Source of the DNA: an uncultured Prevotella sp. | Lineage (GTDB): Bacteria > Bacteroidota > Bacteroidia > Bacteroidales > Bacteroidaceae | Direction: 5' to 3' | Assembly: GCA_905233425.1 (NCBI GenBank) | Contig: CAJOEC010000059.1 | Coordinates: 1 to 33,529, forward strand | Length of the DNA: 33,529 nucleotides | In this document: positions 8,334-16,162 of the stretch, piece after piece | How positions within the stretch are numbered: the stretch's first letter is position 1 | How the letters are laid out: each line of letters begins with the position of its first letter | The notes under the pieces: model-generated | Databases searched by the model: none | The model's input: only the letters and a program-made list of their open reading frames with translations | Told to the model about the DNA's origin: nothing | Program-made: the position numbers and the translations under genes

Positions 8334-11300
8334 ATGTCTAAGAAATTTCCCGAGCACAAAGGTCTTAACCTGACCCAGGTGAACAATGAGATTCTACAAA
8401 AGTGGAAGAGCGAGGACGTGTTCCACCGCTCCGTGAAGGAGCGCGAGGGCTGTCCTCAGTTTGTTTTCTATGAGGGACCTCCCTCGGCCAACGGCCACCC
8501 CGGCATTCACCATGTGCTGGGACGTGCGCTGAAGGACACGTTCAACCGCTACAAGACCATGCAGGGATTCCAGGTGAAGCGCAAGGCCGGATGGGACACA
8601 CACGGACTGCCCGTGGAACTGGGCGTGGAAAAGACGCTCGGAATAACCAAGGCCGACATCGACAACCCGGAGTCACCACGATATATCTCAACCGAGGACT
8701 ACAACCGCAAGTGCCGTGAGAACGTGATGATGTTCACCGCAGAATGGCGCGAGCTGACAGAGCGCATGGGCTATTTCGTTGACCTCGACCATCCCTATAT
8801 CACCTACGACAACAAGTATATCGAGACCCTGTGGTGGCTGCTGAAGCAGTTCTACCAGAAGGGCCTGCTTTATAAGGGCTACACCATCCAGCCCTACAGC
8901 CCCGCCGCCGGTACGGGCCTCTCTTCCCATGAGCTGAACCTTCCCGGCTGCTACCGCGACGTGAAGGACACGACGTGCACAGCGCTGTTTAAGACCCACC
9001 CCCTGCCCCTCCCTGTAGGGAGGGGAGTAGATACTTCCATCGCTGATAAAACGGACAGCAAGTCATTATACTCCCCTCCCTCACAGGGAGGGGCAGGGGG
9101 AGGGTCTTGGTATTTCATGGCCTGGACGACGACTCCTTGGACGCTGGCAGCCAACACGGCACTCTGCGTAGGCCCGAAGATTGACTATGTGGCCCTTGAG
9201 ACCTACAACCCCTATACGGCAGAGCGTATCACCGTGATTCTGGCCGAGGCCCGCATACCTGCCTATTTCGACACCGCAGCCGAGATTACCGACGGCGGCG
9301 AACTGCCCGAATACAAGAAAGGCGACAAGTTCCTGCCCTACCGCGTGGTGGGCCGCTACAAGGGCACCGACCTCGTGGGCATGGAGTACGAGCAGCTGCT
9401 GCCGATGATCAAGCCTATGGGCGAGGCCTTCCGCGTCATCCCCGGCGACTATGTGACCACCGACGACGGTGCCGGCATTGTGCATATCGCCCCGAACTTC
9501 GGTGCCGACGATGCCTTCGTGGCAAAGAAGGCCGGCATCTGTCCCATCGTGCTCATCGACAAGAAAGGCGCTGAGCGCCCAGTCGTGGATCTGCAAGGCA
9601 AATATTTCCTCGTAGAAGACCTCGACCCCGAGTTCGTAAAGAAATATGTGGACGTGGAGAAATGGAGCCGTTACAGCGGACGCTATGTGAAGAACGCCTA
9701 CGACGAGACACTCACCGACAAGGACGAGACGCTCGACATTGCCATCTGCATGGACTTGAAGGCCGATGGCAAGTGCTTCAAGATTGAGAAGCACGTACAC
9801 AGCTACCCCCACTGCTGGCGTACTGACAAGCCTGTGCTCTACTATCCCCTTGATTCTTGGTTCATTAAGAGTTCGGCGTGCAAGGAACGCATGAGCCAGC
9901 TGAACGAGACCATCGGATGGCATCCAGAGTCGACGGGCAGCGGTCGCTTCGGCAACTGGCTTGCCAACCTGAACGACTGGAACCTCTCGCGCTCACGCTT
10001 CTGGGGCACGCCGCTGCCCATCTGGCGAAGCGAGGATGGCGAGGAGATTTGCATCGGCTCCGTCGAGGAACTGTACAACGAGATTGAGAAGGCTGTGGCT
10101 GCCGGCGTGATGGACAAGAACCCGCTGAAGGAGCAGGGCTTCGTGCCAGGCGACATGAGCCAGGAGAACTACGACCGCATCGACCTGCACCGCCCCTACG
10201 TGGACTATATAACGCTCGTCTCGCCATCGGGGAAACCTATGAAACGCGAAGCCGACCTCATCGATGTGTGGTTTGACAGCGGCTCCATGCCCTACGCACA
10301 AATACATTATCCATTTGAGAACAAAGAACTGATAGACAAAGGTATAGCCTTCCCGGCAGACTTCATTAACGAGGGCGTAGACCAGACACGTGGCTGGTTC
10401 TTTACTCTTCATGCCATCGCCACGATGATCTTCGACTCGGTGTCGTTCAAGAATGTTATCTCCACCGGTCTGGTGCTCGACGCCAAGGGCAACAAGATGT
10501 CGAAACACGTTGGCAACGTGGTGAACCCATTTGACATGATTGACAAGTATGGCTCCGATGCTGTGCGATTCTACATGATGACCAACAGCGAGCCGTGGGA
10601 CAACCTGAAGTTCGACCAGGAGGGTGTCGCCGAGGTGAGCCGCAAATTCTTCGGCACGCTCTACAACACCTACTCGCTTTTCGCCATGTATGCCAACGTT
10701 GACGGCTTCGACCCCGCCGCTCCACAGATTCCTGTGGAAGAACGTACAGAGTTTGACCGCTGGATACTGTCGTGCCTAAGTTCGCTGGTTAAGGGCGTTG
10801 AGCAGGAACTCGACAATTACAATCCCACCCGAGCCGGTCGTCTCATAGACAATTTCGTGGACACAGAGCTTTCCAACTGGTACGTGCGACTGAACAAGAA
10901 ACGCTTCTGGGGTAAGGAGATGGACCAGGACAAGCTGGCCGCATATCAGACTCTTTACGAGTGTCTGACAACCACCGCCCGACTCCTGGCTCCCTTCGCA
11001 CCATTCTTCGCCGACCAGCTCTACCGTGACTTGGGTGGAAAGCATGATTCAGTCCATCTGGAGCAGTTCCCCAAGGCAAACCTGTCGCTGATAGACACTG
11101 AGCTGGAGGAGCGCATGGACGTGGCACAGCGCATCACCACCATTGTGCTCGCACTTCGACGCAAGGAGGGCATCAAGGTGAAGCAGCCACTTCAGACCAT
11201 CATGATCCCGCCTGTGGACGCTCAGCAGCGCAAGGCCATCGAAACGGTGCAGGCCATATTCCTGCAAGAGGTAAACGTAAAGGAAGTGAAATTCGTTGAA

Positions 11301-11831
11301 GGACAGGGTGTTCTGGTAAAGAAGGTGAAATGTAACTTCCGTACCATGGGCAAGAAATACGGCAAGCTGATGAAAGGCGTTGCAGCCGCTATGGATGCCC
11401 TCTCGCAGGAAGAGATAGCCATGTTGGAGCAGCAGGGCACTATCGGCATAAACGTAGACGGCCAGCAGCTGACTGTCGAGGCCGCCGATGTGGAGATTAT
11501 CAGCGAGGATATCCCCGGATGGCTCGTGGGCAATGACGGCAACCTGACCGTGGCTCTCGACATCACCCAGACCGACGAACTGCGCAACGAAGGCATGGCA
11601 CGCGAGCTTGTGAACCGCATTCAGAATCTGCGCAAGAGCAGCGGACTGGAGATAACCGACCGCATCAACGTCACCATCCAGCCCAACGAGGCTGCCAAGA
11701 AAGCCGTAGAGGGCTTCGGCGAATACATCAGCCGCCAGGTTCTGGCCGACAGTCTCGTGCTGGCCGACAACGACGGGCAGGAGGTGGAGTTCGACGACTT
11801 TAATTTGAACATAAAAATCACAAAATCCTAA
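8334..11831 (+). CDS. ileS: Isoleucyl-tRNA synthetase with an in-frame repeat insertion
   Basis: IleS charges tRNA-Ile and removes misactivated valine through its editing domain. The class I signature appears as NGHPGIHHVLG (about residues 53-63) and the second as NKMSKHVGN (about 718-726). The editing (CP1) domain carries the threonine-rich WTTTPWTLAANTAL. Total length is 1165 residues; Bacteroidales IleS is usually about 1125-1140. The excess is explained by residues about 220-258, encoded by a 116-bp palindromic element inserted directly before the threonine-rich editing peptide. The frame stays open, and the gene is essential and otherwise intact, so the extra loop must be tolerated unless another ileS copy exists. 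It heads a group with the dksA-like gene, lspA and the DUF4296 gene. Confidence 0.98.
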   Translation: MSKKFPEHKGLNLTQVNNEILQKWKSEDVFHRSVKEREGCPQFVFYEGPPSANGHPGIHHVLGRALKDTFNRYKTMQGFQVKRKAGWDTHGLPVELGVEKTLGITKADIDNPESPRYISTEDYNRKCRENVMMFTAEWRELTERMGYFVDLDHPYITYDNKYIETLWWLLKQFYQKGLLYKGYTIQPYSPAAGTGLSSHELNLPGCYRDVKDTTCTALFKTHPLPLPVGRGVDTSIADKTDSKSLYSPPSQGGAGGGSWYFMAWTTTPWTLAANTALCVGPKIDYVALETYNPYTAERITVILAEARIPAYFDTAAEITDGGELPEYKKGDKFLPYRVVGRYKGTDLVGMEYEQLLPMIKPMGEAFRVIPGDYVTTDDGAGIVHIAPNFGADDAFVAKKAGICPIVLIDKKGAERPVVDLQGKYFLVEDLDPEFVKKYVDVEKWSRYSGRYVKNAYDETLTDKDETLDIAICMDLKADGKCFKIEKHVHSYPHCWRTDKPVLYYPLDSWFIKSSACKERMSQLNETIGWHPESTGSGRFGNWLANLNDWNLSRSRFWGTPLPIWRSEDGEEICIGSVEELYNEIEKAVAAGVMDKNPLKEQGFVPGDMSQENYDRIDLHRPYVDYITLVSPSGKPMKREADLIDVWFDSGSMPYAQIHYPFENKELIDKGIAFPADFINEGVDQTRGWFFTLHAIATMIFDSVSFKNVISTGLVLDAKGNKMSKHVGNVVNPFDMIDKYGSDAVRFYMMTNSEPWDNLKFDQEGVAEVSRKFFGTLYNTYSLFAMYANVDGFDPAAPQIPVEERTEFDRWILSCLSSLVKGVEQELDNYNPTRAGRLIDNFVDTELSNWYVRLNKKRFWGKEMDQDKLAAYQTLYECLTTTARLLAPFAPFFADQLYRDLGGKHDSVHLEQFPKANLSLIDTELEERMDVAQRITTIVLALRRKEGIKVKQPLQTIMIPPVDAQQRKAIETVQAIFLQEVNVKEVKFVEGQGVLVKKVKCNFRTMGKKYGKLMKGVAAAMDALSQEEIAMLEQQGTIGINVDGQQLTVEAADVEIISEDIPGWLVGNDGNLTVALDITQTDELRNEGMARELVNRIQNLRKSSGLEITDRINVTIQPNEAAKKAVEGFGEYISRQVLADSLVLADNDGQEVEFDDFNLNIKITKS
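8992..9107. repeat. 116-bp palindromic element inside ileS
   Basis: The layout matches 2010-2126: AGACCCACCCCC and GCCCCTCCCTGT at the left, a variable middle, then ACAGGGAGGGG and GAGGGTCT at the right. It has one base fewer in the left arm than the ATPase copy. It is read in the same core frame, giving PLPVGRGVDTS...LYSPPSQGGAGGGS. Confidence 0.92.
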
Positions 11832-11841
11832 ACTATAAATC

Positions 11842-12249
11842 ATGGCAGAAAAGACACGCTACACTGACGAGGAGCTCGAGGAGTTCCGTCAGATTATCAA
11901 CGAGAAGCTGGCACTGGCCAAGCGCGACTACGACCTGATGATGGCAAGCCTGACAAACCAGGACTCCAACGACGTTGATGACACTTCGCCAACCTACAAG
12001 GCACTGGAGGAAGGCAGCGAGGCACAGACCAAAGACGACCTGATGGCCTTCGCCGCACGACAGCAGAAATTCATTCAGGGACTGAAAGCCGCCCTGATAA
12101 GAATAGACAACAAGACGTATGGCATTGACCGCATCACTGGGAAACTCATTCCGGCAGAAAGACTCAGGGCTGTACCTCACGCCACTCTGAGCGTGGAGTC
12201 GAAACAGTTAGAGAAACAAAGGAAAGCTGAGTTGAAGTTTGAGAATTGA
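11842..12249 (+). CDS. TraR/DksA-family protein lacking zinc cysteines
   Basis: A 135-residue member of the DksA/TraR family, which binds RNA polymerase at the secondary channel and modulates transcription. It has a long helical N-terminal half (about 1-95) and the conserved end YGIDRITGKLIPAERLRAVPHAT. The position where relatives carry Cys (YGIC) is Asp here and no cysteine occurs in the whole protein, so it cannot bind zinc in the classical way. It lies 10 bases after ileS and upstream of lspA, the usual order in Bacteroidales, and is probably cotranscribed with ileS. Confidence 0.9.
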   Translation: MAEKTRYTDEELEEFRQIINEKLALAKRDYDLMMASLTNQDSNDVDDTSPTYKALEEGSEAQTKDDLMAFAARQQKFIQGLKAALIRIDNKTYGIDRITGKLIPAERLRAVPHATLSVESKQLEKQRKAELKFEN

Positions 12250-12271
12250 CTAACAAATAGTAATCATCAAA

Positions 12272-12961
12272 TTGTCAAATTGTAAAATAAGCAAGGGATG
12301 GATGGCAGTGCTACTTGTCATTGTCATCCTTGCCATTGACCAGGCTATGAAGCTCTGGGTGAAGACTTCGATGTCGCTATCTGAGAGCATACGCGTCACC
12401 GACTGGTTCTACATCTATTTCATCGAGAACAACGGCATGGCCTACGGAATGCAGATAGGGTCGAAGCTGGCACTGTCGCTATTCCGGGTGGTGGCTATAG
12501 GCTTCCTCTCATACTACATCTGGCAGCTTGTGCACAAGCCCGGCACGAAATGGGGCTACGTAGTGTGCCTCTCCATGGTGCTGGCAGGGGCGGCGGGAAA
12601 CCTCATCGACTGTATGTTCTACGGTCTGTGCTTCGACGCCTCCACATACACCGGCACCAGCCAGTTCGTGGGATTCGGAAACGGTTACGCGCCTTTCCTG
12701 ATGGGCAAGGTCGTGGACATGCTCTATTTCCCGCTCATAGAGACCACCTACCCCGACTGGTTCCCGTGGTGGGGCGGAGAAAGGTTCGTTTTCTTTAGTC
12801 CGATCTTCAATTTCGCTGACTCCAGTATTTCGGTAGGTGTGGTGGCTTTGCTGCTGTTCTACCACAAGGAAATTAGCCATATATCTTTGAGGAGTGAAGA
12901 AAGCAAAGAGTTGAAGAGTGAAATAAACGAAGAGTTAAGGAGTGAAGAAGTGAAGGAGTGA
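12272..12961 (+). CDS. lspA: Lipoprotein signal peptidase (signal peptidase II)
   Basis: LspA is an inner-membrane aspartyl protease that cuts the signal peptide of diacylated prolipoproteins. The catalytic aspartates lie in GAAGNLIDCM and FNFADSSI, within four predicted membrane segments. The long loop between them (including YAPFLMGKVVDMLYFPLIE) is typical of Bacteroidetes LspA. The start is uncertain: TTG at 12272 gives MSNCKISKGW, while the ATG at 12302 gives MAVLLVIVILAID and has GGGATGG just before it; the upstream bases are a CAAATTGT repeat, which favours caution. The last about 30 residues are a charged, repetitive Glu/Lys/Ser tail that is not part of the fold. The stop overlaps or abuts the following lipoprotein gene, a likely substrate. 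Confidence 0.93.
   Translation: MSNCKISKGWMAVLLVIVILAIDQAMKLWVKTSMSLSESIRVTDWFYIYFIENNGMAYGMQIGSKLALSLFRVVAIGFLSYYIWQLVHKPGTKWGYVVCLSMVLAGAAGNLIDCMFYGLCFDASTYTGTSQFVGFGNGYAPFLMGKVVDMLYFPLIETTYPDWFPWWGGERFVFFSPIFNFADSSISVGVVALLLFYHKEISHISLRSEESKELKSEINEELRSEEVKE
12890..12960. repeat. Purine-rich degenerate repeat encoding the LspA tail
   Basis: Degenerate copies of GAGTGAAGA and GAGTTAAGG-type units run from the last part of lspA to its stop. In frame they encode the acidic/basic tail of LspA. The units resemble the non-coding arrays at 18204-18270 read on the other strand (GAGTTAGAGG), which suggests that intergenic repeat sequence has been captured by the gene end. Confidence 0.55.
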
Positions 12962-12966
12962 AGGTT

Positions 12967-13923
12967 ATGAAACTGTTTATATTGACGCTTTTGGTGGTGC
13001 TCCTTGCATCTTGCAAGCCGGGCACTCCGAGTCAATATATCCAGCCCGACGACATGGAGGACATACTGGTGGACTACCATCTTGCCCGCGCCCTCACTCA
13101 CAACAGAGACGTGCCCTACGACTCAGTACCCTACTATCAGGCCCTGTGCCTACAAGCTGTGTGGAAAAAGCATGGCATCACACAGGAGCAGTTCGACTCG
13201 TCGATGGTCTACTACTACATGCGTGCCGACCGCTTCGAGGCCATGTACAAGCGAGTGGCCGCACGGTTGGAGGAGCGGGCACTAATACTCGGAGCCACCG
13301 AGGGCGAGATTGGCAAATATTCGTCGCTGAAAACCACCGGCGACACAGCCAACATCTGGGCCGACCGCACTCGCATGGCCATGATGCCTATCCCACCCTA
13401 CAACCGCTGGGACTTCACAATAGAAATAGACTCTACTTTCCAGCGTGGCGACAGTTTCCTGATGCAGTTCGTATGCGACTACATCTATCAGGACGGCTCG
13501 AGGAACGGTGTGGTCTACCTGGCCTGCACCTACGAGGACGACAAAGGGAAAGACACGACAATCGCACGCAACCTACATTTCCTGTCGACAGGCATAAGCC
13601 AGCTGAACTTCCCGGAATACGACGACGGCGACATAAAGAAACTGCGCGGGTTCTTCTATTTAGGCGACGGCTCCGACCGCTCTACTACTGTAAGAATACT
13701 TTTCCTCAACAATGTACAATTCATCCGATTCCACAAGAAACGTTCCGAAACGAAGAAGGATAGCCTGCAACAGGATAGTATTCCCGTGGAAGGAGGAACA
13801 GCCGTTGCCGACACCGTCAGCGCTGGAGATTCTATCGGGGGTGGCCAGCCGTTGGTACCCGCTGACTCAGGAACTGCCGCAGACAGAGTGGCTGCCAGGC
13901 GAGGTCGTCCTCTGCCACGATGA
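12967..13923 (+). CDS. DUF4296 lipoprotein
   Basis: A predicted outer-envelope lipoprotein of 318 residues. The N-terminus MKLFILTLLVVLLASC is a signal peptide with lipobox LASC, making C16 the lipidated residue. The DUF4296 domain follows at about 25-110 (QPDDMEDILVDYHLARAL). Function is unknown; the gene lies after lspA in many Bacteroidales. I chose the ATG at 12967 over the GTG at 12958 because it gives a cleaner signal peptide. The last about 20 residues (after SIGGG) look unlike the rest, and the +1 frame downstream has coding-like composition to 13966, so the original C-terminus may have been frameshifted. Confidence 0.85.
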   Translation: MKLFILTLLVVLLASCKPGTPSQYIQPDDMEDILVDYHLARALTHNRDVPYDSVPYYQALCLQAVWKKHGITQEQFDSSMVYYYMRADRFEAMYKRVAARLEERALILGATEGEIGKYSSLKTTGDTANIWADRTRMAMMPIPPYNRWDFTIEIDSTFQRGDSFLMQFVCDYIYQDGSRNGVVYLACTYEDDKGKDTTIARNLHFLSTGISQLNFPEYDDGDIKKLRGFFYLGDGSDRSTTVRILFLNNVQFIRFHKKRSETKKDSLQQDSIPVEGGTAVADTVSAGDSIGGGQPLVPADSGTAADRVAARRGRPLPR

Positions 13924-13994
13924 GCAAGGAGTCCTCAGGGCCTACTACAATGGAAGACAACTATGAAATAAGGAAATAATCAAAACACGTAAGT

Positions 13995-15302
13995 ATGAAT
14001 ACAAAATTTCGTTTGGCAGTGATGAATTTCCTGGAGTTCGCTGTCTGGGGAGCCTACCTCACATGCATGGGCAACTACCTCGGCTCGGCCGGACTGGGCG
14101 AGCAGATTTCGTGGTTCTATGCCATCCAGGGCATAGTGTCTATATTCATGCCTACCATCATGGGCATCGTGGCCGACAAGTACATACAGCCACAGCGGCT
14201 GCTTGGCATCTGCCATCTGGTAGCCGGTGCCGCCATGCTCTGCTGCTGGTGGATGGGTATGCAGGCCGGCTACGGACAAGAACTGCCCAACAAGTCGGCG
14301 TTCATAGCCATGTACACCCTCAGTGTGGCCTTCTTCATGCCCACCATTGCGCTGGCCAACACGTCGGCATTCACAATCCTGAAGAAGAACGGCATGGACA
14401 CCGTGAAGGACTTCCCGCCAATCCGTGTGCTCGGCACTGTGGGCTTCATAGCCACCATGTGGTTTGTCAACTGCGCCGTGTGGGACGACGGAGGGTTCTC
14501 GTTCACCCTTGCCGACAATGCCTACAAGTTCCAGTACACGTACATGCAGTTCTTCGTCTCCGGCCTGCTGAGCATTGTTCTCTGCGCCTATTGCTTCACT
14601 CTGCCCGAGTGCAGGATTGAGCCGAAGACAGGCCACACCTCTCTATCCGAACAGCTTGGCCTTAACGCCTTCCGTCTGTTCAAGACCCGCCGCATGGCCC
14701 TGTTCTTTATCTTCTCCGCCTTACTTGGCATGTGCCTTCAGGTGACCAACGGCTATGCAGGGCCTTTCATCACCAGCTTCAAGGGCAACCCGGAGTTTGC
14801 CGACACATTCGCAGCCAACAATGCCACGCTGCTGACGAGCATATCGCAGATAAGCGAGGCATTGTGCATACTGATGATACCCTTCTTCCTGAAGCGTTAC
14901 GGCATCAAAGTGGTCATGCTCATGTCGATGTTCGCGTGGGTGTTCCGCTTCGGCTTCTTCGGAGTCGGTAACCCTGCCATGCCTGGCGTGCTGCTGTTCG
15001 TTCTTTCTTGCATCGTCTACGGCGTTGCCTTCGACTTCTTCAATGTCTCCGGCGGCATCTTCGTCGACCAGGAATGCGAACCCAGCATCAAGGCTTCGGC
15101 ACAGGGACTGTTCATGATGATGACCAACGGCGTTGGGGCCACAGTGGGAACGCTTGCCGCAGGCGAGATAGTGAACCACTACTGCTCATGGCAGGACGGA
15201 TACCTGCTCGGCGAGTGGCAGACCTGTTGGTTCATCTTCGCAGCCTTCGCCCTCGTTGTGGCAATAGCCTTCGCAGTAATGTTCAACCCTGAAAAGAAAT
15301 AA
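13995..15302 (+). CDS. MFS nucleoside transporter, NupG/XapB type
   Basis: A 435-residue inner-membrane transporter with about 12 hydrophobic segments, resembling nucleoside:proton symporters of the NupG family (start MNFLEFAVWGAYLTCMGNYL, then GIVADKYIQPQRLLG in the cytoplasmic loop between helices 2 and 3). The C-terminal half shows FDFFNVSGGIFVDQECEPSIKASAQG-like features of this family, quoted in parts: IFVDQE and SIKASAQGLFMMMTNG. The cytidine deaminase gene follows two genes later, which supports nucleosides as substrate. The MerR-type gene begins six bases after its stop. Confidence 0.88.
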   Translation: MNTKFRLAVMNFLEFAVWGAYLTCMGNYLGSAGLGEQISWFYAIQGIVSIFMPTIMGIVADKYIQPQRLLGICHLVAGAAMLCCWWMGMQAGYGQELPNKSAFIAMYTLSVAFFMPTIALANTSAFTILKKNGMDTVKDFPPIRVLGTVGFIATMWFVNCAVWDDGGFSFTLADNAYKFQYTYMQFFVSGLLSIVLCAYCFTLPECRIEPKTGHTSLSEQLGLNAFRLFKTRRMALFFIFSALLGMCLQVTNGYAGPFITSFKGNPEFADTFAANNATLLTSISQISEALCILMIPFFLKRYGIKVVMLMSMFAWVFRFGFFGVGNPAMPGVLLFVLSCIVYGVAFDFFNVSGGIFVDQECEPSIKASAQGLFMMMTNGVGATVGTLAAGEIVNHYCSWQDGYLLGEWQTCWFIFAAFALVVAIAFAVMFNPEKK

Positions 15303-15308
15303 GTTCCT

Positions 15309-15659
15309 ATGGCACTGAATTTGAATAAAAACCTTAAGCTCTACTACTCCATTAAGGAGGTGGCCGAGATGTTCGACCTCAACGAGAGCACGCTCAGGTT
15401 CTGGGAGACGGAGTTCCCCTACCTGAAGCCCAAGACGCAGGGGCCTAATAAGGTGCGCCAGTACTCCGAGAAAGACATTGAGCAGATAAAACTCATACAC
15501 AACCTCGTCAAGGTGCGTGGCTTCAAGCTGGCCGCTGCAAAGAAAATCATCAACCAGAACCGCAGCGGCGCCGACATGAAGGCCGAAGTGATTACGAAAC
15601 TTATAAGCGTGCGCGACGACCTGATTAACCTGAAGCGCCAGCTCGACGGGCTTCAGTGA
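15309..15659 (+). CDS. MerR-family transcriptional regulator
   Basis: A 116-residue protein with a MerR winged-helix DNA-binding domain at about residues 12-80: YYSIKEVAEMFDLNESTLRFWE, quoted in part, then VRQYSEKDIEQIKLI and VRGFKLAAAKKII. The end is a short helix that would pair dimers. No ligand-binding domain or metal cysteines are present, so the signal is unknown. It lies between the transporter and cdd, overlapping the upstream frame of cdd, and could regulate this group, though relatives in Bacteroidetes often occur next to unrelated genes. Confidence 0.88.
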   Translation: MALNLNKNLKLYYSIKEVAEMFDLNESTLRFWETEFPYLKPKTQGPNKVRQYSEKDIEQIKLIHNLVKVRGFKLAAAKKIINQNRSGADMKAEVITKLISVRDDLINLKRQLDGLQ

Positions 15660-15679
15660 TAACAATCCATCCACACACT

Positions 15680-16153
15680 ATGAAAGACCTAAAACTGAAC
15701 ATAATAATCAAGGAGTGCCAGATGGAAGAACTGTCTGACACAGACCGTGCGATGATTGACCTGGCCATCGAGGCCACTGCCTCTTCCTACGCCAAGTACT
15801 CTAGATTCCATGTAGGGGCCAGCGTCCTGCTGGCCAACAAAGCGATTATCCGGGGCTGCAACCAGGAGAATGCCGCTTTCCCTGCCGGAATCTGTGCCGA
15901 GCGCAGCGCAATCTTCGCCGCCGGTGCCCAATTTCCCGACCAGCCGGTAAAGGTCCTGGCCATCGCCGCCCGCGACCAAAGCGGAGAACTGACCGAAGAG
16001 CCAGTCTCGCCCTGCGGCACATGCCGACAGGTGATGATTGAGACGGAGACGCGCTTCGGCCAACCCATACACATATTATTATACGGGAAGAAACGTGTTT
16101 ACATGACCGACGGAATACGCAACCTCATGCCACTGTCGTTCACCGATTTCTGA
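15680..16153 (+). CDS. cdd: Cytidine deaminase
   Basis: Converts cytidine and deoxycytidine to uridine and deoxyuridine, in the cytoplasm, for pyrimidine salvage. The 157-residue chain shows SRFHVGASVLL, CAERSA (zinc Cys plus catalytic Glu, about residues 71-76) and PCGTCRQ (two zinc Cys, about 111-117), the three-cysteine tetrameric type. I chose the ATG at 15680 (MKDLKLNIIIKE); a GTG at 15656 overlapping the MerR stop would add eight residues. It converges with queA, with nine bases between the stops. Confidence 0.96.
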   Translation: MKDLKLNIIIKECQMEELSDTDRAMIDLAIEATASSYAKYSRFHVGASVLLANKAIIRGCNQENAAFPAGICAERSAIFAAGAQFPDQPVKVLAIAARDQSGELTEEPVSPCGTCRQVMIETETRFGQPIHILLYGKKRVYMTDGIRNLMPLSFTDF

Positions 16154-16162
16154 CCACCTACG

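Noticed and set aside
9081..9923. 280-codon frame on the minus strand inside ileS
   Set aside because: Fully antisense to a certain gene, with composition typical of a shadow frame in GC-rich coding DNA.
11049..11843. 264-codon frame on the minus strand inside ileS
   Set aside because: Antisense shadow of ileS; no recognisable domain.
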